The translations under genes were made by a program, and so were the position numbers. The notes beneath the pieces are model-generated. The model saw only the letters and a program-made list of their open reading frames with translations. It was not told the DNA's origin and did no database searches. Below are positions 1-6,347 of a DNA stretch of 7,199 nt, in pieces. Source of the DNA: Flavobacteriia bacterium (lineage in GTDB: Bacteria; Bacteroidota; Bacteroidia; Flavobacteriales_D; Crocinitomicaceae); assembly GCA_009923965.1 (NCBI GenBank), contig RFSL01000046.1, positions 1 through 7,199 on the forward strand. The letters are read 5' to 3'. Numbering within the stretch: the stretch's first letter is position 1; each line of letters opens with the position of its first letter.

Positions 1-169
1 TCAGGCAGATAGTATTCTACATCTTATTAGCGACAATCAATATGAACTGGATAAAATGACCTATCTTTTCTTTAAGGATATTAAAAGTAAATGCTCCGTA
101 AAAGAAAGAGAGAAATTAAATAATTTTTTTACAAGGGTTTTGGAAGAAGGACCTCGACATAAAAAATGA
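1..169 (+). CDS. 3' end of a Spy/CpxP-like periplasmic (heavy-metal sensor type) protein, 5'-truncated
   Basis: The open frame enters from the left edge (first full codon at base 2) and gives 55 residues before TGA at 167-169. The visible part is helical and charged, with the segment IKSKCSVKEREKLNNFF near its middle and a basic RHKK end. Bacteroidota periplasmic heavy-metal-sensor/Spy-CpxP proteins end in a similar way: a helix, then a 'LCTPEQ(Q/R)xKFxxI' element. Here CSVKEREKLNNFF takes that place. Such proteins act in the periplasm as ATP-independent chaperones or as metal-stress sensors, often beside a sigma or anti-sigma factor. Its TGA overlaps the ATG of the next gene by four bases (ATGA), so the two are probably translationally coupled and in one operon. 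The N-terminus and any signal peptide lie outside the window. The family call rests on this short C-terminal resemblance only. Confidence 0.55.
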   Translation, partial: QADSILHLISDNQYELDKMTYLFFKDIKSKCSVKEREKLNNFFTRVLEEGPRHKK

Positions 170-822
170 AAGTTTCCTTCTTCCTTTTTTTCTTGTCATT
201 TGGTTATTCCTTAAATTGTTATGGACAACTTAGTATCATTCCTACTTGGAACATTAAGCCCCTTGAGCTACAGCGAATTTATTTCACGCCTCAGAATGAT
301 TCAATTTCCTTTTCTACACTAAAAATTTATTTCTCCGATTTTCGCTTTAAGGATAAAACAAGTGGAAGAATTACATCAATTGATACCCTAATTTTTTATG
401 ATTTATCTGATTCCTCTTCGCATAGTTTTTTTAATGATTTAAATTTATCAAACTATGAATCTGTCGCTTTTACGCTTGGTTTAGACAGCTCAAAAAATGT
501 TTCTGGTGAATTAGAAAATGCTTATGACCCTCTTCTTGGAATGTATTGGGCTTGGAATACTGGATATATTAACTTGAAAATTATGGGGGAAAGCAGCACT
601 GTTCCTACGAACTCTCACGAGTTTGAATTTCACCTTGGAGGTTATCGTTTTCCTTTTGCTACTGCACAAACTATTCAGGTTAATTTAAATGACCAATACA
701 TTTATTTTGACGTGGAAAAATTGTTTTCCGAAAGCATAAACCTTACTAAAAACCATCATATAATGTTGCCGTGTAAAGATGCTTTCTTAATTTCGCAGGG
801 TCTTTCTGCCTGTTTTAAGTGA
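166..822 (+). CDS. MbnP family copper-binding protein
   Basis: This 218-residue protein resembles MbnP, the periplasmic copper-binding partner of the diheme enzyme MbnH. Residues 1-20 form a Sec signal peptide (hydrophobic core FFLFFLSFGYSL, likely cleaved around YGQ). A beta-rich domain follows. Family-like segments are LKIYFSDFRF (52-61), DPLLGMYWAWNTGY (121-134), a FHLGGY segment (155-160) and NHHIMLP (196-202). The WxW motif is intact as W128-A-W130. In the Methylosinus protein the first Trp of this motif is oxidised to kynurenine by MbnH, and this is required for Cu(I) binding, so W128 is the predicted modification site. H151, H156, H197 and H198 are possible metal ligands, but that is inference. 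The start overlaps the upstream stop by four bases, and the MbnH-like gene begins three bases after this stop, as expected of the pair. Cys18 is not in a convincing lipobox, so a soluble periplasmic protein is more likely than a lipoprotein. Confidence 0.85.
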   Translation: MKVSFFLFFLSFGYSLNCYGQLSIIPTWNIKPLELQRIYFTPQNDSISFSTLKIYFSDFRFKDKTSGRITSIDTLIFYDLSDSSSHSFFNDLNLSNYESVAFTLGLDSSKNVSGELENAYDPLLGMYWAWNTGYINLKIMGESSTVPTNSHEFEFHLGGYRFPFATAQTIQVNLNDQYIYFDVEKLFSESINLTKNHHIMLPCKDAFLISQGLSACFK

Positions 823-825
823 GTT

Positions 826-1857
826 ATGAATAGTTCAAGCTTCTTGTTTATTTGTTTTTTGGGTTTTTCAATTCTTGCTTTTACACTTAAAAAAGGGATT
901 CCTCATCCATTTTATCAACCTAAAGATTGGCCGAAGCCAACTTATAATTTCAAAGGTAATCCACTAGACTACGAAAAATTTGAATTGGGAAGGGCCTTGT
1001 TTTATGATCCGATTCTTTCGCGTGACTCATCAATTTCTTGTGCTTCTTGTCACTTGCAATTTACTGCTTTTGCACATGTTGATCACAAAACAAGTCATGG
1101 TATTGAGGGACGTATTGGAAAAAGAAATGCTCCAGGTCTAGCTAATTTAGCGTGGCGAAAATTATTTCATTGGGATGGTGGTGTCTTAAATTTAAATGCG
1201 CAAGCTATTAATCCCATCACGCATGTCGATGAGATGGATATGGCGCTAGATTCCTTAATGTACCGCTTAGATCGCTCTCCGATATATTCTGCAGCTTTTA
1301 AAAGGACTTTTGGCACAACAGATATTCGATCTTTTCATTTGGTAAAAGCCCTTGCACAATTCACTGTAGCACTAATTTCGGAGAATTCAAAATACGATAA
1401 GGTACAACGCGGAGAAGATGGGTTAAGATTTACAGACCAAGAGAAAAAAGGACTTATACTCTTTAATAATTTCTGTAGTTCGTGCCATAAACCACCATTT
1501 TTTGCAAGCGATGACTATAAATCCAATGGTCTCCCGATTGATCCTGAACTACTCGATTTTGGAAGAATGACAATAACTGGTAACAAACGTGATTCATTAC
1601 TTTTTATGGTGCCAACGCTTCGCAACATTGAATATAGTTTTCCATACATGCACGATGGGCGAATTTCAAAGCTGAAAGATGTGATTAAACATTACACGCT
1701 TTTAGATTATTCAAATCCATTACTAAGTAAAGAATTAAGAAAAAATCCAGTTAGGCTTTCTGAAAACGAACAAAAAGACCTATTGGCTTTTTTAAAAACA
1801 TTAACGGATAAAACCTTTCTTTTTGATGAGCGATTTAAATATTCAACAATTAAATAA
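826..1857 (+). CDS. Diheme cytochrome c peroxidase/MauG superfamily protein, MbnH-like
   Basis: This 343-residue periplasmic c-type diheme enzyme is at the usual family length. Residues 4-20 form a signal peptide or N-terminal membrane anchor. Two heme-binding CXXCH motifs are present: CASCH (C72, C75, H76) and CSSCH (C217, C220, H221). RNAPGLANLAW (100-110) followed by FHWDGG (114-119) matches the conserved 'RNAPxL...FWDGR' region, placing W116 as the Trp between the hemes. E136 in HVDEM matches the catalytic Glu of the family. The stretch PTLRNIEYSFPYMHDGR (263-279) is followed by IKHY, ending at Y290. In MauG-type enzymes a Tyr there ligates the second heme where classical peroxidases use a later Met, and no Met follows Y290. 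The likely role is oxidation of a protein Trp rather than simple H2O2 detoxification. The likely substrate is the MbnP-like protein encoded three bases upstream. A classical peroxidase role is the alternative. Cytochrome c maturation is needed. Confidence 0.87.
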   Translation: MNSSSFLFICFLGFSILAFTLKKGIPHPFYQPKDWPKPTYNFKGNPLDYEKFELGRALFYDPILSRDSSISCASCHLQFTAFAHVDHKTSHGIEGRIGKRNAPGLANLAWRKLFHWDGGVLNLNAQAINPITHVDEMDMALDSLMYRLDRSPIYSAAFKRTFGTTDIRSFHLVKALAQFTVALISENSKYDKVQRGEDGLRFTDQEKKGLILFNNFCSSCHKPPFFASDDYKSNGLPIDPELLDFGRMTITGNKRDSLLFMVPTLRNIEYSFPYMHDGRISKLKDVIKHYTLLDYSNPLLSKELRKNPVRLSENEQKDLLAFLKTLTDKTFLFDERFKYSTIK

Positions 1858-1915
1858 ATTTGTCCGCAAGATGAATCAAAAAAGAGCTACTAATTAACAA
1901 ACATAATTTATACAA

Positions 1916-3259
1916 ATGAAAAAAATTATTCTTCCCTCGTTTCTAATGCTCACCATATCACTATTTGGACAAACAAATCCTGCAATAACGAATTGGTTAA
2001 TTAACACGACAGGTCTCACCGGTAGGCATTATGTAAATGGAAATCCTACGCCTATTGTTGATGCAGTTACTGCAAATGTTCAAACGGTTCAATATTCTGT
2101 TTCTTGGGTTTATGTTTCAACAAAAGGAATTCCGTCTTACATTACAGGTCCATTTTTAGATGGTAATCCTTCATTGGCTACAAGTCAAAATGCGATTTTT
2201 AAGATTTCCTTAAATCCAGTTCCAAATACAGGTAATCCGATAAATACAAATGGAGGAAATATCGGTATTTTTATAAATGGTGTTGCTTTATTTGATTATA
2301 GAGATGGTATTTCGTGGAAGAATTCAACAAATGCACTTGCCGGAGGGCCGCTTGGAGGAATGGGAGACGGTATTTGGAACAGAGATGCAATTCCAGCAGA
2401 AAAAGTCGGTTTTGATTGCGCTAAAGGTCATCCAGCTATGGGAAATTACCATCACCACCAAAATCCAAGTGCTTTTAATTTAGATCTAACGGTAATTTCA
2501 AACATTTGCGACATATACGCAGCAGATGGATTATATGCGATTGATGCCACACAACATTCGCCACTTATTGGTTATTCGTATGATGGCTTTCCGATTTATG
2601 GTGCTTATGGATTTGCAAACACAGACGGAACAGGAGGTATTACCAGAATTAAATCTAGTTATCAATTACGGAATATAAGTTCGCGAACTACCTATTCTAC
2701 GGGTGCAACAGTAACAGCAGGACCTGCGGTTTCTAGCACTTATCCTTTGGGCTATTTTAGAGAAGATTATGAGTACATAGCTCAAACAGGTCAAGATTAT
2801 TTAGATGAACACAATGGCCGTTTTTGTATTACCCCAGAATATCCAAACGGTATTTATTGCTATTTCGCAACAGTAGATGCAAATTGGAACTCTGCTTACC
2901 CTTATGTTGTTGGACCAACGTTTTACGGATCAAAAACAGGAGCTAAAGTTACTTCAATTACAGAAACTGTAACCACTTATACTTCAACTAGCGAACTATC
3001 TGAAAATTCAGCTATTGAGCTTAAGGTTTTTCCGAATCCAACAAATGATGTGCTTATGGTTCAATTAAGTAACTTGATCAAAGAGAATGTTGCGATTAAA
3101 TTAGTTGATTTGACAGGAAAAGTGATTGATACAAAGATCATTTATCAAGGAAGTACAATCGCTTATTTTGACGTGAGTACAGTCTATAGTGGACAGTATA
3201 TCATTCAAATTGGCGAAGGGAAGCAGCAGAAAACTATAAATGTGAATATCGCAGATTAA
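1916..3259 (+). CDS. YHYH domain-containing secreted protein with T9SS type A sorting domain
   Basis: The product has 447 residues. Residues 1-19 are a Sec signal peptide (MKKIILPSFLMLTISLFGQ). The middle, about 25-340, is a YHYH-domain body. It has a glycine-rich segment with GIFINGVALFDYRDG (117-131), then DCAKGHPAMGNYHHHQNP (167-184) holding the motif that names the family in the form Y178-H-H-H181. GYSYDGFPIYGAYG (219-232) and LDEHNGRFCITPEYP (296-310) leading into GIYCYFAT (312-319) follow. The C-terminal 80 residues are a type IX secretion sorting domain: LKVFPNPTNDVL (369-380), a LVDLTGKVI strand (397-405), YSGQYIIQI (424-432) and a final basic beta strand. The protein is therefore expected at the cell surface or outside the cell, unlike its periplasmic neighbours. 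The biochemical role of YHYH domains is unknown to me. The His cluster and the MbnP/MbnH neighbours suggest metal binding, as inference. The 58 bases before it show no -7 element, so it probably shares the upstream operon's transcript. Confidence 0.85.
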   Translation: MKKIILPSFLMLTISLFGQTNPAITNWLINTTGLTGRHYVNGNPTPIVDAVTANVQTVQYSVSWVYVSTKGIPSYITGPFLDGNPSLATSQNAIFKISLNPVPNTGNPINTNGGNIGIFINGVALFDYRDGISWKNSTNALAGGPLGGMGDGIWNRDAIPAEKVGFDCAKGHPAMGNYHHHQNPSAFNLDLTVISNICDIYAADGLYAIDATQHSPLIGYSYDGFPIYGAYGFANTDGTGGITRIKSSYQLRNISSRTTYSTGATVTAGPAVSSTYPLGYFREDYEYIAQTGQDYLDEHNGRFCITPEYPNGIYCYFATVDANWNSAYPYVVGPTFYGSKTGAKVTSITETVTTYTSTSELSENSAIELKVFPNPTNDVLMVQLSNLIKENVAIKLVDLTGKVIDTKIIYQGSTIAYFDVSTVYSGQYIIQIGEGKQQKTINVNIAD

Positions 3260-3266
3260 TATTTCC

Positions 3267-3305
3267 TACTTTTTGCTACGTAAATTTTCTAGTATATAGC
3301 AAAGT
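3267..3305 (+). terminator. Weak possible terminator hairpin after the YHYH gene
   Basis: An inverted repeat lies just past the YHYH stop. TTTGCTA at 3272-3278 pairs with TAGCAAA at 3297-3303, with an 18-base loop. The stem can be extended to ACTTTTTGCTA / TAGCAAAGT if two T's bulge out. It lies between two gene groups, where a terminator would be expected. It is AT-rich and short, and no clean T-run follows, so its strength is doubtful. Confidence 0.25.
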
Positions 3306-3310
3306 TAATA

Positions 3311-3339
3311 TTGTTTCCAATTCTCTTTGCGTACTTTTG
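3311..3339 (+). promoter_or_regulatory. Bacteroidota housekeeping-type promoter for the ygiQ-like gene
   Basis: TTG at 3311-3313 and TACTTTTG at 3332-3339 are separated by 18 bases. They match the Bacteroidota primary sigma factor pattern: TTG near -33 and TAnnTTTG near -7. The -7 element ends four bases before the ATG at 3344. Transcription should begin about 2-8 bases after it, at or beside the start codon. That makes the mRNA leaderless or nearly so, and it argues against any translation start upstream of 3344. It lies in the 84-base gap after the YHYH gene and marks a new transcription unit. Confidence 0.72.
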
Positions 3340-3343
3340 CAGT

Positions 3344-5242
3344 ATGTTACCTGAACGACCTATTTCGGATTGGATTCCTCTGTCCTTAAAAGAAGCTAAA
3401 AAAAGAGCTTGGGAAGAATTTGATGTCATCCTTATTTCTGGCGATGCATATGTTGATCACCCAGCTTTTGGAACGGCTGTTGTTAGTAGAATCATTGAAG
3501 ATGAAGGTCTGCGAATTGGTATTGTTGCTCAGCCAAATTGGAAAGACGATTTAAGGGATTTTAAGAAACTTGGAAAACCAAAACTTTTCTTCGGTGTTAC
3601 AGCAGGTTGCATGGATTCCATGGTCAATCACTATACCGCAAACAAGCGCTTGCGCTCTACAGATGCATACACACCGGGTGGCGAAGCGGGTTTTCGACCA
3701 GATTATGCTTCGATTGTTTATTCAAACATCTTAAAAGACCTTTTTCCAGATGTTCCAGTTGTTCTTGGTGGCATTGAATCGTCTTTGAGACGTGTAACGC
3801 ATTATGATTACTGGAAAGATGCATTAATGCCTAGTATTTTAGTAGATTCAAAAGCTGATTTATTGGTGTATGGAATGGGCGACCAACCTTTGCGGGAGTT
3901 ACTGCGACTTCTAAAAAAAGGAGTTCCTTTTGATCAAGCAAAAACCTTAAAGCAAGTAGCATTCTTACAAGAAAAATCGCTTCCCTTGCCGAAAAATAAA
4001 AATTGGGAAACGGTTGAATTAGCAAGTCACGAAGTCTGTCTTGAAGATAAAATTAAATACGCTGCAAACTTTAAAATTGTAGAAGTAGAATCCAATAAAT
4101 GGGAAGCAAATCGAATTACTCAGGAGGTCGGGGACGAAATTTTAGTCGTTAATCCTCCCTACAAAACAATGGACGAAAATGAAATAGATCGCTCTTTTGA
4201 TTTACCCTATACGCGCTTACCTCATCCAAGATATAAAAAACGAGGTGCCATCCCTGCCTATGATATGATTAAGTTTTCAATCAACATGCACAGAGGCTGT
4301 TTTGGTGGCTGCAGCTTTTGCACCATTTCTGCGCATCAAGGAAAATTTATTGCATCGAGAAGTGAAAAATCTATTTTGGCGGAAGTCGAAGAAGTGGTTG
4401 CTCATCCAGAATTTCGTGGATATATTTCTGATTTAGGAGGGCCTTCTGCAAATATGTATAAAATGAAAGGCAAAGACGAGGCGATTTGTGCGCGTTGTAC
4501 TTCCCCAAGTTGTATTCATCCTGTTATTTGTAATAATTTGGATACCTCTCATAAACCAATGACGGAATTGTATCGCAAAGTGGATGCACATCCAAAAGTA
4601 AAAAAGGCATTTGTGGGTTCTGGAATTCGCTACGATTTATTGGTAGATGATTTTAACAAAAACAATGAAGATGGGAATCACGATGAGTACATTGAACAAG
4701 TAATAACAAGGCATGTGAGCGGCAGGTTAAAAGTTGCACCTGAACATACATCAGATGCTACATTAAGGGTAATGCGCAAACCATCGTTTAAGTATTTCCA
4801 TAAATTCAAAGAGAAATACGATAAGATTTCGGAAAAACACGGACTCAATCAGCAACTTATTCCATATTTTATTTCGTCTCATCCTGGCTGCGAAGAAGAA
4901 GATATGGCAAATTTGGCCGCAGAAACTAAAGATATGGGTTTTCAATTGGAACAAGTACAGGATTTTACGCCAACACCCATGACCGTTGCTGAAGTTATTT
5001 ATTACACTGGTGTTCATCCGTATACTTTAAAACCCATAAAAACAGTTAAAACAAAAGAAGAAAAGTTAAATCAAAATCGCTTTTTCTTTTGGTACAAGCG
5101 TGAAAATAAAGATTGGATCAAACAAAGGCTTGAGAAAGCAAAACGGCCAGATTTAATTGAAAAATTACTGGGTGATTCCAATGCACCTGCTGTAAAAGCT
5201 GTTCCGAAATGGTTAGAAGAAAGAAGAAAAAAAGGAAATTAA
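3344..5242 (+). CDS. ygiQ: YgiQ family (UPF0313) radical SAM protein
   Basis: From the ATG at 3344 the product has 632 residues, usual for the family, and starts MLPERPISDWIPLS as homologues do. A TTG at 3311 would add 11 residues but is the promoter's -33 element, so it is rejected. The N-terminal radical-SAM-associated domain (about 1-290) has SGDAYVDHP (32-40) and GGIESSLRR (142-150). The radical SAM core carries CFGGCSFC with C319, C323 and C326, which bind the [4Fe-4S] cluster that cleaves S-adenosylmethionine. A second cysteine group follows (C382, C385, C390, C396). The motifs GSGIRYD (425-431), KVAPEHTSD (463-471) and QDFTPTPMT (539-547) lead into a C-terminal DUF3362-type region that ends in a basic tail. 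It should be cytosolic. The substrate of YgiQ proteins is not established as far as I know. It opens a new transcription unit, and the kinase gene follows after 10 bases. Confidence 0.93.
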   Translation: MLPERPISDWIPLSLKEAKKRAWEEFDVILISGDAYVDHPAFGTAVVSRIIEDEGLRIGIVAQPNWKDDLRDFKKLGKPKLFFGVTAGCMDSMVNHYTANKRLRSTDAYTPGGEAGFRPDYASIVYSNILKDLFPDVPVVLGGIESSLRRVTHYDYWKDALMPSILVDSKADLLVYGMGDQPLRELLRLLKKGVPFDQAKTLKQVAFLQEKSLPLPKNKNWETVELASHEVCLEDKIKYAANFKIVEVESNKWEANRITQEVGDEILVVNPPYKTMDENEIDRSFDLPYTRLPHPRYKKRGAIPAYDMIKFSINMHRGCFGGCSFCTISAHQGKFIASRSEKSILAEVEEVVAHPEFRGYISDLGGPSANMYKMKGKDEAICARCTSPSCIHPVICNNLDTSHKPMTELYRKVDAHPKVKKAFVGSGIRYDLLVDDFNKNNEDGNHDEYIEQVITRHVSGRLKVAPEHTSDATLRVMRKPSFKYFHKFKEKYDKISEKHGLNQQLIPYFISSHPGCEEEDMANLAAETKDMGFQLEQVQDFTPTPMTVAEVIYYTGVHPYTLKPIKTVKTKEEKLNQNRFFFWYKRENKDWIKQRLEKAKRPDLIEKLLGDSNAPAVKAVPKWLEERRKKGN

Positions 5243-5252
5243 AAAAAAATTT

Positions 5253-6326
5253 GTGATCAATAAACGCCCGAGTTTACTTATCTTATTTGGAAGCCTAGTG
5301 TTTCTTGCAGCTAGTTTTCTATTTACATTAATCGTTCATTTATTTATTTTTTCATTAAATAATTTAACAATTGTTCTAATTCCTCTTATCTCTGGTGGAT
5401 TAGCTTACCTGATCTTTTATTTCTTGCTAAAACAATTTATTAGCACACGACTTTCACAGATTTACAATTCAATTCAACTAAGTCAAAACACAAATTTAGC
5501 TTCAAATAACTCCATTGATACACTGATGGATAAAGCAGAAATAGAGGTTGCGAAATGGAAAAACGACAGGAATTTTGAAATTACACGCTTAAAAGAACAG
5601 GAGCAATTTAGAAGAGAATTTTTGGGGAATCTTGCCCACGAACTTAAAACGCCTGTTTTTTCAATTCAAGGTTACATCGTAACTTTACTTGAGGGCGGAT
5701 TAGAAGATAAAAAAATCAATCGCTCGTTTTTGGAGCGTGCCGAAAGGGCAACTGACCGTATGGCAAGTATTTTGGATGATTTAGATCAAATTACTAAATT
5801 AGAAGTAGATGAACTTAAGAATGAAATTCGTTCATTTGACTTAATTGAACTGGTAAAAGAAACTTTTGAATCGCTCGAAATTTTAGCAAAAACAAAAGGA
5901 TATAATTTCAAGTTTGAGAAAGACTACTCAGCTATATTTGTAATGGCTGATCGCACAAAAATTGGACAAGTATTTTCCAACTTATTCGCAAATGCACTTG
6001 CTTATGGAATTGAAAAAGGTACTTGCACAATTACGCTCACTCAAATTGAAGATTTTATTGAAATCGAAGTGAGTGACGATGGACCAGGAATTGATCAAGA
6101 ACACCACAATCGTTTATTTGAGAGGTTTTATAGAGTAGAAAAAAGTAGAAATCGGCACGAAGGAGGTTCAGGATTAGGTTTAGCAATTGTGAAACATATT
6201 ATTGAATCTCACGGACATACCATCTATTTAAAAAGTGAATTTGGAGTTGGAACGACTTTCTATTTTAACCTAAAGAAAAGTGCTGTGTCTGGCCCTGTAA
6301 GTTCTCGGGGAATTCCATTAAATTAG
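5253..6326 (+). CDS. Two-transmembrane sensor histidine kinase, PhoR-like catalytic part
   Basis: This is a 357-residue inner-membrane kinase with a GTG start. Two hydrophobic segments (about 8-33 and 38-60) are joined by only a few residues, so there is almost no periplasmic sensor domain. A linker, partly coiled-coil (about 65-120), leads to the H-box FLGNLAHELKTPVFSIQGY (123-141) with phospho-acceptor H129. The HATPase domain has an N-box QVFSNLFANALAYG (239-252; N243, N247), a G1 box SDDGPGI (274-280), an F-box LFERFYRVEKSR (288-299) and a G2 box GGSGLGLAIVKHI (304-316). All catalytic elements are intact, so it should autophosphorylate and pass phosphate to a response regulator. No regulator is adjacent: ygiQ lies 10 bases upstream and xseA begins 21 bases downstream. 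The stimulus may come through the membrane segments or from partners. I chose GTG because it places the first hydrophobic segment right after a basic N-terminus (KR). Confidence 0.92.
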   Translation: MINKRPSLLILFGSLVFLAASFLFTLIVHLFIFSLNNLTIVLIPLISGGLAYLIFYFLLKQFISTRLSQIYNSIQLSQNTNLASNNSIDTLMDKAEIEVAKWKNDRNFEITRLKEQEQFRREFLGNLAHELKTPVFSIQGYIVTLLEGGLEDKKINRSFLERAERATDRMASILDDLDQITKLEVDELKNEIRSFDLIELVKETFESLEILAKTKGYNFKFEKDYSAIFVMADRTKIGQVFSNLFANALAYGIEKGTCTITLTQIEDFIEIEVSDDGPGIDQEHHNRLFERFYRVEKSRNRHEGGSGLGLAIVKHIIESHGHTIYLKSEFGVGTTFYFNLKKSAVSGPVSSRGIPLN

Positions 6327-6347
6327 AGGTAATAGTTTACGATAAAC

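Noticed and set aside
166..870. Lipoprotein signal peptides in the MbnP-like (Cys18) and MbnH-like (Cys10) proteins
   Set aside because: The residues before each Cys (LN-C and FI-C) do not fit a lipobox, which needs a small residue at -1.
1871..1897. Nine-codon reading frame (MNQKRATN) between the MbnH-like and YHYH genes
   Set aside because: Too short and without any supporting feature. Such frames are common by chance in AT-rich spacers.
2277..2483. Small + strand frame inside the YHYH gene
   Set aside because: Fully inside a well-supported gene in another frame, and its product resembles nothing.
1..3259. Methanobactin biosynthesis operon
   Set aside because: Only MbnP/MbnH homologues are present. 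No MbnB/MbnC-type genes and no Cys-rich precursor peptide are visible. The pair is known to occur outside methanobactin operons.
3299..3330. GCAAAG / CTTTGC inverted repeat that competes with the upstream hairpin, resembling an attenuator
   Set aside because: Only six base pairs with a 20-base loop, and it lies upstream of the predicted transcription start, so it would not be in the ygiQ mRNA. CTTTGC-like strings are also common around Bacteroidota promoters.
3311..3343. TTG at 3311 as the translation start of the ygiQ-like gene, adding 11 residues
   Set aside because: The extra residues (MFPILFAYFCS) are not like family N-termini, which begin at MLPERP. The stretch is the promoter, with TTG as its -33 element.
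3831..4025. Minus-strand frame inside the ygiQ-like gene
   Set aside because: Antisense shadow of a conserved coding region with no promoter or family resemblance. The same holds for the minus-strand frame at 4763-5017.
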